From: Antedon mediterranea
Taxonomy: Eukaryota > Echinodermata > Crinoidea > Comatulida > Antedonidae
Direction of reading: 5' to 3'
Assembly: GCF_964355755.1 (NCBI RefSeq)
Contig: NC_092671.1
Coordinates: forward strand, 14,178,501-14,242,500
Length of the DNA: 64,000 bases
Below, one piece after another: positions 8,979-18,000 of this stretch. The stretch's first letter is position 1; each line of letters starts with the position of its first letter. A program made the translations under genes and the position numbers. Under the pieces are notes generated by a model. That model was not told the origin of the DNA and ran no database searches. It worked only from the letters and a program-made list of their open reading frames with translations.

Positions 8979-9050
8979 TGGGATATAGCTAAGTGGTAGA
9001 GCATTTGACTTGAGATCAAGACGTCCCTGGTTCAAATCTGGGTGTCCCCT
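8979..9050 (+). tRNA. tRNA-Cys body with anticodon TGA
   Basis: Second copy of the 4448 variant; TGA at 9011-9013. Confidence 0.5.
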
Positions 9051-9115
9051 TTCATTATATTAGTTTAGGCTAATTTATTATAATAAAAACAGCACATTAT
9101 TCTATATAAACCGCA

Positions 9116-9187
9116 GGGGATATAGCTCAGTGGTAGAGCATTCGGCTGCAGATCGATAGTTCCCTGGTTCAAATCCGGGTGTCCCCT
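9116..9187 (+). tRNA. tRNA-Cys(GCA)
   Basis: TTCGG/TCGAT stem class, acceptor intact. Confidence 0.65.
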
Positions 9188-9258
9188 GTTATTATATTAG
9201 TTTAGTCTAATTTATGATACCGGTACTAAAAACAGCACATTATTCCATATAAAACGCA

Positions 9259-9330
9259 GGGGATATAGCTCAGTGCAAGAGAAATCGACTGCAGATCAAG
9301 ACGTCCCTGGTTCAAATCCGGGTAACCCCT
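9259..9330 (+). tRNA. tRNA-Cys(GCA), degenerate
   Basis: GTGCAAGAG class. Confidence 0.4.
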
Positions 9331-9395
9331 CTTATTATATTAATTTGGGCTAATTGATGATAATAAAAACAGCACATTATTCCATATAAATCGCA

Positions 9396-9467
9396 GGGGA
9401 TATAGCTCAGTGGAAGAACAATCGACTGCAGATCAAGACGTCCCTGGTTCAAATCCGGGTGTCCTCT
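9396..9467 (+). tRNA. tRNA-Cys(GCA), weak stems
   Basis: GGAAGAAC class; first of four alternating GGAAGAAC/GGAAGAGC copies (9396-9878). Confidence 0.45.
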
Positions 9468-9532
9468 CTTATTATATTAATTTGGGCTAATTGATGATAA
9501 TAAAAACAGCACATTATTCCATATAAATCGCA

Positions 9533-9604
9533 GGGGATATAGCTCAGTGGAAGAGCAATCGACTGCAGATCAAGACGTCCCTGGTTCAAATCCGGGTGTC
9601 CTCT
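9533..9604 (+). tRNA. tRNA-Cys(GCA), weak anticodon stem
   Basis: GGAAGAGC class. Confidence 0.5.
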
Positions 9605-9669
9605 CTTATTATATTAATTTGGGCTAATTGATGATAATAAAAACAGCACATTATTCCATATAAATCGCA

Positions 9670-9741
9670 GGGGATATAGCTCAGTGGAAGAACAATCGAC
9701 TGCAGATCAAGACGTCCCTGGTTCAAATCCGGGTGTCCTCT
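9670..9741 (+). tRNA. tRNA-Cys(GCA), weak stems
   Basis: GGAAGAAC class. Confidence 0.45.
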
Positions 9742-9806
9742 CTTATTATATTAATTTGGGCTAATTGATGATAATAAAAACAGCACATTATTCCATATAA
9801 ATCGCA

Positions 9807-9878
9807 GGGGATATAGCTCAGTGGAAGAGCAATCGACTGCAGATCAAGACGTCCCTGGTTCAAATCCGGGTGTCCTCT
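9807..9878 (+). tRNA. tRNA-Cys(GCA), weak anticodon stem
   Basis: GGAAGAGC class. Confidence 0.5.
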
Positions 9879-9943
9879 CTTATTATATTAATTTGGGCTA
9901 ATTGATGATAATAAAAACAGCACATTATTCCATATAAATCGCA

Positions 9944-10015
9944 GGGGATATAGCTCAGTGGTAGAGCATTCGACTGCAGATCGAGAGGTCCCTGGTTCAA
10001 ATCCGGGTGTCCACT
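9944..10015 (+). tRNA. tRNA-Cys(GCA)
   Basis: Canonical body; G2-A71 mismatch. Confidence 0.75.
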
Positions 10016-10080
10016 CTTATTATATTAATTTGGGCTAATTGATGATAATAAAAACCGCACATTATTCCATATAAATCGCA

Positions 10081-10152
10081 GGGGATATAGCTCAGTGGTA
10101 GAGCATTCGACTGCAGATCGAGAGGTTCCTGGTTCAAATCCGGGTGTCCCCT
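10081..10152 (+). tRNA. tRNA-Cys(GCA)
   Basis: Canonical; variable region AGGTT. Confidence 0.88.
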
Positions 10153-10219
10153 CCTATATTATATTAATTTAGGCTAAATGTTGATAATAAAAACAGCACA
10201 TTATTCCAGATATAACACA

Positions 10220-10291
10220 GGGGATATAGCTCAGCGGTAGAGCATTCGACTGCAGATCGAGAGGTCCCTGGTTCAAATCCGGGTGTCCCCT
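10220..10291 (+). tRNA. tRNA-Cys(GCA)
   Basis: AGCGGTA class, TTTT follows. Confidence 0.9.
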
Positions 10292-10356
10292 TTTATTATA
10301 TTAAATTAGGCTAATTGATGATAATAAAAACAGCACATTATTCCATATAATTCGCA

Positions 10357-10428
10357 GGGGATATAGCTCAGTGGAAGAACAATCGACTGCAGATCAAGAC
10401 GTCCCTGGTTCAAATCCGGGTGTCCTCT
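10357..10428 (+). tRNA. tRNA-Cys(GCA), weak stems
   Basis: GGAAGAAC class. Confidence 0.45.
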
Positions 10429-10490
10429 CTTATTATATTAATTTGGGCTAATTGATAATAAAAACAGCACATTATTCCATATAAATCGCA

Positions 10491-10562
10491 GGGGATATAG
10501 CTCAGTGGAAGAGCAATCGACTGCAGATCAAGACGTCCCTGGTTCAAATCCGGGTGTCCTCT
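10491..10562 (+). tRNA. tRNA-Cys(GCA), weak anticodon stem
   Basis: GGAAGAGC class; preceding spacer is 3 bp short. Confidence 0.5.
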
Positions 10563-10627
10563 CTTATTATATTAATTTGGGCTAATTGATGATAATAAAA
10601 ACAGCACATTATTCCATATAAATCGCA

Positions 10628-10686
10628 GGGGATATAGCTCAGTGGTAGAGCATTCGACTGCAGATCGAGAGGATCCGGGTTTCCCT
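10628..10686 (+). pseudogene. tRNA-Cys lacking most of the T arm
   Basis: Canonical up to the variable region, then gagg joins atccgggt: 5' T-stem and T-loop, including the B box, are deleted. Confidence 0.8.
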
Positions 10687-10751
10687 CCTATTATATTAAT
10701 TTAGGCTAAATGTTTATAATAAAAACAGCACATTATTCCATATATAACACA

Positions 10752-10823
10752 GGGGATATAGCTCAGCGGTAGAGCATTCGACTGCAGATCGAGAGGTCCC
10801 TGGTTCAAATCCGGGTGTCCCCT
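10752..10823 (+). tRNA. tRNA-Cys(GCA)
   Basis: AGCGGTA class, intact. Confidence 0.9.
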
Positions 10824-10888
10824 GTTATTATATTAGTTATGGCTAATTGATGACAATAAAAACAGCACATTATTCCATATAAAACGCA

Positions 10889-10960
10889 GGGGACATAGCT
10901 CAGTGGTAGAGCATTCGACTGCAGATCGAGAGGTCCCTGGTTCAAATCCGGGTGTCCCCT
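10889..10960 (+). tRNA. tRNA-Cys(GCA)
   Basis: Canonical, acceptor fully paired. Confidence 0.92.
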
Positions 10961-11027
10961 CCTATATTATATTAATTTAGGCTAAATGTTAATAATAAAA
11001 ACAGCACATTATTCCAGATATAACACA

Positions 11028-11099
11028 GGGGATATAGCTCAGCGGTAGAGCATTCGACTGCAGATCGAAAGGTCCCTGGTTCAAATCCGGGTGTCCCCT
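11028..11099 (+). tRNA. tRNA-Cys(GCA)
   Basis: AGCGGTA class; position 43 is A, giving a full Watson-Crick anticodon stem. Confidence 0.9.
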
Positions 11100-11164
11100 G
11101 TTATTATATTAGTTATGGCTAATTGATGGCAATAAAAACAGCACATTATTCCATATAAAACGCA

Positions 11165-11236
11165 GGGGACATAGCTCAGTGGTAGAGCATTTGACTTCAG
11201 ATCAAGATGTTCCTGGTTCAAATCTGGGTGTCCCCT
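11165..11236 (+). tRNA. tRNA-Cys body with anticodon TCA (UGA-reading)
   Basis: Structurally intact: acceptor GGGGACA/TGTCCCC, D-stem GCTC/GAGC, anticodon stem TTTGA/TCAAG, T-stem CCTGG/CTGGG, U73. Loop is CTTCAGA, so the anticodon is TCA (11197-11199), one base from GCA. UCA would pair with UGA. At 72 nt it is not tRNA-Sec, which has a long variable arm. Could be a natural UGA suppressor or an inactive copy. Confidence 0.75.
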
Positions 11237-11301
11237 TTCATTATATTAGTTTAGGCTAATTGATGATAATAAAAACAGCACATTATTCCATATAAAACGC
11301 A

Positions 11302-11373
11302 GGGGACATAGCTCAGTGGTAGAGCATTTGACTTCAGATCAAGACGTCGCTGGTTCAAATCTGGGTGTCCCCT
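11302..11373 (+). tRNA. tRNA-Cys body with anticodon TCA
   Basis: TCA at 11334-11336; same as 11165 but with a G-G mismatch in the T-stem. Confidence 0.7.
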
Positions 11374-11438
11374 TTCATTATATTAGTTTAGACTAATTGA
11401 TTATAATAAAAACAGCACATTATTCAATATAAACCACA

Positions 11439-11510
11439 GGGGATATAGCTCAGTGGTAGAGCATTCGGCTGCAGATCGATAGTTCCCTGGTTCAAATCCG
11501 GGTGTCCCCT
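11439..11510 (+). tRNA. tRNA-Cys(GCA)
   Basis: TTCGG/TCGAT stem class. Confidence 0.65.
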
Positions 11511-11579
11511 GTTATTATTAGTTTAGTCTAATTTATGATACCGGTACTAAAAACACCACATTATTCCATATAAAACGCA

Positions 11580-11651
11580 GGGGATATAGCTCAGTGCAAG
11601 AGAAATCGACTGCAGATCAAGACGTCCCTGGTTCAAATCCGGGTGTCCCCT
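11580..11651 (+). tRNA. tRNA-Cys(GCA), degenerate
   Basis: GTGCAAGAG class with intact acceptor. Confidence 0.45.
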
Positions 11652-11716
11652 CTTATTATATTAATTTGGGCTAATTGATGATAATAAAAACAGCACATTA
11701 TTCCATATAAATCGCA

Positions 11717-11788
11717 GGGGATATAGCTCAGTGGTAGAGCATTCGACTGCAGATCGAGAGGTCCTTGGTTCAAATCCGGGTGTCCCCT
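11717..11788 (+). tRNA. tRNA-Cys(GCA)
   Basis: Canonical; T-stem CTTGG. Confidence 0.87.
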
Positions 11789-11853
11789 CCTATTATATTA
11801 TTTTAGGCTAAATGTTGATAATAAAAACAGCACATTATTCCAGATATAACACA

Positions 11854-11925
11854 GGGGATATAGCTCAGCGGTAGAGCATTCGACTGCAGATCGAGAGGTC
11901 CTTGGTTCAAATCCGGGTGTCCCCT
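11854..11925 (+). tRNA. tRNA-Cys(GCA)
   Basis: AGCGGTA class, TTTT follows. Confidence 0.88.
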
Positions 11926-11990
11926 TTTATTATATTAAATTAGGCTAATTGATGATAATAAAAACAGCACAATATTCCATACAAAACGCA

Positions 11991-12066
11991 GGGGATATAG
12001 CTCAGTGGTAGAGCATTATTTTGACTTTAGATCGAGAGTTCCCTTGTTCAAATGCGGCTGTCCACT
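11991..12066 (+). pseudogene. tRNA-Cys-derived copy, anticodon loop TTA
   Basis: Same 76-nt variant as 2030. Confidence 0.65.
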
Positions 12067-12130
12067 CTTAATATATTTATTAGGCTAATTGATGATAATA
12101 AAAACAGCACATTATTCCATATAAAACGCA

Positions 12131-12202
12131 GGGGACAAAGCTCAGTGGTAGAGCATTCGACTGCAGATCGAGAGGTCCCTGGTTCAAATCCGGGTATCCC
12201 CT
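12131..12202 (+). tRNA. tRNA-Cys(GCA)
   Basis: Canonical body; C6-A67; position 8 is A. Confidence 0.75.
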
Positions 12203-12267
12203 CTTATTATATTAATTTAGGCTAATTGATGATAATAAAAACAGCACATTATTCCATATAATACGCA

Positions 12268-12339
12268 GGGGACATAGCTCAGTGGTAGAGCATTCGACTG
12301 CAGATCGAGAGGTGCCTGGTTCAAATCCGGGTGTCCCCT
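12268..12339 (+). tRNA. tRNA-Cys(GCA)
   Basis: Canonical; variable region AGGTG. Confidence 0.88.
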
Positions 12340-12404
12340 GTTATTATATTCGTTATGGCTAATAAATGACATTAAAAACAGCACATTAGTCCATATAAAA
12401 CGCA

Positions 12405-12446
12405 GGGATACAGCTCAGAGAGGTACCTGGTTCAAATCAAATCCCT
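12405..12446 (+). pseudogene. tRNA-Cys with internal deletion
   Basis: Same deletion as 2444 plus further loss in the acceptor 3' strand. Confidence 0.75.
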
Positions 12447-12511
12447 CCTATAATATTAGTTTAGGCTAATTGATGATAATAAAAACAGCACATTATTCCA
12501 TATAAAACACA

Positions 12512-12583
12512 GGGGATATAGCTCAGTGGAAGAGCAATCGACTGCAGATGAAGACGTCACTGGTTCAAATCCGGGTGTCCCCT
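12512..12583 (+). tRNA. tRNA-Cys(GCA), weak anticodon stem
   Basis: GGAAGAGC class with 3' stem TGAAG and a T-stem mismatch. Confidence 0.4.
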
Positions 12584-12648
12584 GTTATTATATTAGTTTT
12601 GGGTAATTGATGATAATAAAAACAGCACATTATTCCATATAAAACACA

Positions 12649-12720
12649 GGGGATATAGCTCAGTGGTAGAGCATTCGACTGCAGATCGAGAGGTCCCTGG
12701 TTCAAATCCGGGTGTCCCCT
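12649..12720 (+). tRNA. tRNA-Cys(GCA)
   Basis: Canonical, TTTT follows. Confidence 0.9.
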
Positions 12721-12785
12721 TTTATTCTATAAAATTAGGCTAATTGATGATAATAAAAACAGCACATTATTACGTACAAAACGCA

Positions 12786-12857
12786 GGGGATGTAGATCAG
12801 TGGTAGAGCATTTGACTTCAGATCGAGAGGTCCCTTGTTCAAATCCGGCTTTCCACT
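12786..12857 (+). tRNA. tRNA-Cys body with anticodon TCA, degraded
   Basis: TCA at 12818-12820; D-stem GATC, T-stem and acceptor mismatches. Confidence 0.45.
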
Positions 12858-12922
12858 CTTATTATATTAATTTAGGCTAATTAATGATAATAAAAACAGC
12901 ACATTATTCCATTTAAAACACA

Positions 12923-12994
12923 GGGGATATAGCTCAGTGGTAGAGCATTCGACTGCAGATCGAGAGGTCCCTGGTTGAAATCCGGGTGTTCCCT
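12923..12994 (+). tRNA. tRNA-Cys(GCA) with G4-U69
   Basis: Acceptor end TGTTCCC gives G4-U69 (12926/12990). T-loop TTGAAAT loses conserved C56 and damages the B box. Confidence 0.55.
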
Positions 12995-13056
12995 CTTATT
13001 ATATTATTTTAAGCTAATTGATGATAAAAACAGCACATTGGTCCATATAAAACGCA

Positions 13057-13128
13057 TGGGATATAGCTCAGTGGTAGATGATTTGACTTCAGATCAAGAC
13101 GTCCCTGGTTCAAATCTGAGTGTCCCGT
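13057..13128 (+). tRNA. Last array copy, anticodon TCA, degraded
   Basis: TCA at 13089-13091; T1, D-stem GATG and G72 are unfavourable. A T7 run at 13133-13139 could terminate pol III. Confidence 0.5.
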
Positions 13129-14955
13129 TCCATTTTTTTCTGTAATCTTCTACACAACTGAACACAAAAGAGGGCGGGCTGTGCTTTTTTATTTGGGGAT
13201 TATCTTGGGTTCGTTCTTTGAGTAAATACTTATTTGGGAGTGGGACTAAACAACTTCCATTACTGGAACCAAAGCTAGAAAGTAGGAGTCTACAGGCAGG
13301 TCTAACATCGTCGACAAATGGTAAGGGATTGTCAATTTGTTGCAGTAAAAGATATAGTGTTGGTTGTTTTTCAAGAAGTTGATAAGTCTAAATAACAGTT
13401 GTAAACGCAGGCTAAGTTCGAGGATAATTTTGTCACAACAAGGCCTTCGTTGTTCTCCCTCACAGGGCCAGGCCAGTGTGCCCGCGGCGTGAACAGTGAG
13501 AGGTTGTTTTGTTTTTTAAAAAAGGGGAGGACCTCGGTGTCAGTTAGACCTGGCCTAGTGTCATTGAGAGCTATATTAAACTGTAATTTAGTAGTGTAGA
13601 AAACTATTACAATGAGAACAGTGAGAGGTTGAAATCAGCGATGTTCAGTCATCATTCTGAAGATTCTGAAGAGATTTATTATTATTAAAGATTTGACTGC
13701 TTTTTACAATGTTAATGTAATAACATTTCTTATGTTGTTCACAACATTGTTTGGTATTTAAATTAAATGTTGTTGCATGTATATATAAGATTGTCAGTCA
13801 GTCTTTGAATATTTGTGTTTATTTTATCCAGTGCATGTCTGTGATAGACATATATTTATACTTCTCTTTTGTGGAATATGATGGTATATCCTTTTTCTGT
13901 AAGATAAAATTATACTTTCATGGAAAGTGTGACTTTATGTCAAGGTTAATAATATTAATAGTGAAGAAGACAGCAGAATGGAGATTTACATGTTAAAGTA
14001 TATATGCACATTTGTGTTTTAGTGTTTCTAGAGATGTGTTAAGGTTAATTTAAACAGACAAGCTGTAACAATAGGCCTAAGCGGAAAAAAAAAATATAGA
14101 ATCTATTTAATTTCTTTTATGACAGACGTTTGGTTTAGCGGCAACCCGCTCCGGTTAGATACTGAATATAATGTGGGACAAGCTGCATGGTTTGTCGTTG
14201 CCTTTACTGCCTATCTGTGTAAATTGAGCTTTTTAGTTTAAGTTGTCAAATTTTGGTAATTTATGAAGAAGCAGTAGCATATGATAAATTGTATTAACTT
14301 TTAATTACACGCTCTTAAAACATACTAAATTATTTATAAGGAAGCTTCCTTTAACTGTGTAGGATTTAAAAGGTTAAGAGGCTTGTTGAATGTTGTTGAA
14401 GTTGGTGGGTGGAAGGCCTTGACTTAATTGGGTGTGTCTAAATGATTTCAAATGTTATATTGTTATTTATTATTGTAGTTAGAATGATCTCTCAAAGTCT
14501 TAGGTTTATTTAAAAGTGTTAAATTCAAATTGAAAAAAACATTAACACTCCTTTCAGAATTAATACAAAGGGAACACATGAAAGAGTCGTGCAATCTATT
14601 GTGCTTTTTTAGGCTGAATATTTTCAGCATTTCAATCAGGGTACTGTATTTGTGACATAATTAAAACTCTCAAAAGCATCCAGAATTCACAGGTAGTTAT
14701 GAGAATTGCTCTTATGCCACGAGGATACTTGCTTTTATTTATTGTCAGTTCAGATTTGACAAACCCAACGTTCTGAGGTAAAATGCATTCATTTATTTGT
14801 CAGCCAAATTTATCGCATTTCTTTCTAACTTTTTACTTCTTCTCTTAGGTCCATTCCGATCATTTAAACTGAAGTTATTGGCTACAAAACCAATATTTTG
14901 TTGTTTTTCTTGACAATTGCATTAAATGTAATATTATATTTTTGTATTTTAACAG
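13129..14955. other. Non-coding stretch between array and PLC gene
   Basis: Contains a T-run, then AT-rich DNA with a slightly CpG-richer patch near 13440-13500 (cccgcggcgtg). It must hold the PLC promoter and any 5' non-coding exon, but no core promoter can be picked out. No coding exon or clear repeat seen. Confidence 0.4.
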
Positions 14956-15015
14956 GTAGCTGAAGACTTTATAATTCAATAAACTGTTGTCTAAAGTATA
15001 GACAAGAACATCAAA
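14956..15015 (+). other. Probable 5' UTR part of PLC exon 1
   Basis: aacag|gtagctg at 14951-14955 is a fair 3' splice site, so this stretch may be the second part of a spliced 5' UTR. The ATG at 15016 has A at -3 and opens the frame that continues through all later exons. Confidence 0.4.
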
Positions 15016-18000
15016 ATGTCTGCGGAAAATAACCAGCAATCTGGTATGTAAAGTTTGATAAGCATAGGTTTTACGATTAAGAAAAGTGCCGAAGTAAGAA
15101 AAATAAAAACTGTAGTTTATACAGTATTTAATAAAGGGTTAGCGGAGATAATGATTAAATATATCAATTATATAAATACTGTATCAAAATACCCTTTAAG
15201 AGTGAAAGGAAGATATTGTCAGTACTGATTGGCTTCTTTTGTAATACATTAAAAAATCAAGATTTAAATTATAGAATTACACAGTGAATTTATGTGTAAA
15301 AGTAACTAAAAGGGTGATAAAATTCCAACTAATGTACCGGTATCCTACATTTTAATACAACCTTAGGCCTACTGTACTACTACTATCAGTATTGTCTACT
15401 ATGCGTTATTGTTCGTTTTCATTCATATTGTCAGATCTTTGTTAATATATTGATTAAATAATTGAATTTGAATACCGTAATGGTGTTCAGGTCAGATCCT
15501 ATTCACATTCATTGCTGTAATATTCTAGAAGAAGCCTTTGAAAAATAACCATAAATTACTACAAAACTGAATTTAATGTAGACCTTGTAAATAAAGGTTA
15601 TTTTAATTTGTCAATTCCTGACGACCTTCATAAATACTCTCTGTAGGTCAGCTTATGATTATCTAGGTCATAGGGTAATAGGGCAATTTCACTTATATTT
15701 GGTGGATCCATTAGGTAATTAATCTACAATTAATTATTCAGAATGGAATTTTCTAACATGTCTTCAGTGTATGATTCCTTTATTATTTAAGGTTTACTTA
15801 TTTTTCAATAGTTAATCTAGTGTATAGCAATTACATTATTTAATTATTTTACTCACCCTACTACACGTTTTATTTACCCTATTATAATATACAAATAAAT
15901 ATATAACAGTATATTAAATAAATATTGCTTTTGGAATTCTAAATAACAAATAGTATATTCCAAAAAGTCTGTGTATAAAAAAAACATTTAAACAAAAACA
16001 AAAAGGCAATACTGAATATATTTAATTATTTACCGGTAATGATATTTTACAGGGGAACAACTGTTGTTGAATCTTCAACGAGGTACGCCATTCATCAAGG
16101 TGAAAGAAGAAAGTCGTAAAACACACGAGCGTACGTTTTCCGTCAACAAGGAAGCTACCGTGTTGTCGTACAGACCATCAAAGAAGGGATGGAAAGCTAG
16201 ATGTAAGTTTGACAATATTTTATGACTTTTCATCACTTATGCATGTTTACAGCTTGACAATTTACATTAATACTTATATATATATACTTTATTTTAAGTA
16301 ACACAAAAGTAGAACTGTGGTTACCATTGCCAGAGACATGTGTCTTTGAATGTGTTCATATCATATGACTTTGTTCACAAGCATCCTGTTGTTGACACTT
16401 TACAGTAGTAGACCTATCTATTGATTACAAATAAAAATTCTACTTCCTTGTAATGTTGATACCTTGCTATATTATTAATGACGTTGGTACATATTGATTG
16501 TTCGCTGTCTTTATTCTATAAAAGTAGTACTGCGTCGTACAAATAATTGTGTTTTTTTAAAGCTTATTGTGTTGAGAATTTGTTGAGTTCAAATTAGTAC
16601 TGTATTAGTATTTACTGTTATTGAATGTTTAGTTGTATTTAGTATTTTCCTGTAAATACGGTAGCATAGATGCAATTAATTGCCAATAGCAATTTATTGT
16701 ATTGCATTTTTTTTATTGATAGAGTAATCAAATTGAAAATCCATATTTATTATACTATTAGTATTAATAAGTAATACATACAATTTTATTTAATACTGTT
16801 CAGGTAATAGAAAATTACATAAAAAAAAAAAATTGTAGGCACGGTGTTTAAAAAAAACATAATTAAATTGGGTAACATCATCCATTCTCTCTTCCCTTTT
16901 AAGCTGTCTGTCCCTGTTTGGATAGAGATAATTAAAATGGGTTATAGTAAATGAATGCATTCATGCATAGGTGGGAATGCATAACCATTGCTCATTATAT
17001 TACATGTTCATTCAAGGAGAAACTCCCCCCCCCCCTCCCCGGTTTTAGAAAGTTGTTCATATGAATACATTCAACCAATATATCCACCACTACAGGAAGT
17101 ATTTTAGGAAGTACATTCTTAGTATTAGTTCATATAGTTCATGGTACTGTATGCAAGACACGCCCTTTAGTGAAATTAGAAATCTTTGACAGAAATATAA
17201 AAATGAGTCATATATTTGCATTGTATATGTAGGTGTATTATACAGGGTCTTGGTATACTACCCTGCCTACATTAAGGGAGTTCAAAACATATTAATTGTG
17301 GGTTCAAATCAAAGGTGATTTGAAAACCTTACATGAGCTACCTAAAGGCCCTTTCACACAGACTGTAAGGTGGTATGATTGCGGTAATTTTCGAAAAGTC
17401 ATTTATTATCAGTAATTAAAATAATTGTGTACACCTATTTTACTGTCTCTCTGTATACTGTACCATATTTGAGCAAAAAGATAATTTGATAAATTAATGT
17501 TATTATAAAATAAAATTAACATAATATTAAAGATGTATTGTCCCTTTGACCAATTCCAAAACAATTATAAAAAAAAGATTTCGAAAAAAAGTGGGTCATT
17601 TTAAAGTATCATAATAGTTATTAACTTTCACAAAAAATTAGTCGAAACAAAAATTATTTAACTGAAATACAGACATTTTTTCCAGACGAAATGTAATCAA
17701 ACTAATTTACCTGTTAATTACGTAAACTTGTTGTTTTTGGCTCGAATTTTCGACTTAAGGTGAATAAATTTAATATTACTTTGATATCGCCAATTTAAAT
17801 TTAGAATATTTTGACCTTCATTTTTTTGTGTTCCAAGGGACAATACATCTTTAAGATATTTAGGCAGGGTGCCATACTACATGCTTAAATAATAATATTT
17901 AATTTCTCAAATGTTTTCATCAATAGGTAAAAAGTAAAAAAATACTGTTTTTTTTCCAGCACGGGCAACCACATTTGATGTGGTAATCAAAGTCCACAAA

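Larger units (their letters stand above)
1..13128 (+). repeat. Tandem tRNA-Cys gene array (97 units)
   Basis: Direct repeats of about 137 bp, each a tRNA-Cys-like gene of usually 72 nt followed by a conserved AT-rich spacer (aaaacagcacattattcc core, then a TATAAA-like box about 10 nt before G1). Typical copy: acceptor GGGGATA or GGGGACA with TGTCCCC and U73; D-stem GCTC/GAGC; anticodon stem TTCGA/TCGAG; loop CTGCAGA with GCA at start+32 to start+34; T arm CCTGG-TTCAAAT-CCGGG. Internal A box (TAGCTCAGTGG) and B box (GGTTCAAATCC) are intact in most units, so pol III transcription is plausible. GCA plus U73 fits cysteine. No intron and no encoded CCA, as expected for eukaryotic genes. The array is cut by the left edge and ends at 13128, followed by a T7 run. 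Blocks of several units recur inside it. How many units are expressed cannot be told from sequence. Confidence 0.95.

Noticed and set aside
11165-11373. TCA-anticodon copies as selenocysteine tRNA
   Set aside because: 72 nt with a 5-nt variable region; tRNA-Sec is about 90 nt with a long variable arm and different acceptor/T lengths.
1-13128. CRISPR-like regular repeat and spacer pattern
   Set aside because: The repeat folds as tRNA-Cys with A and B boxes, spacers are conserved rather than unique, and the genome is animal.
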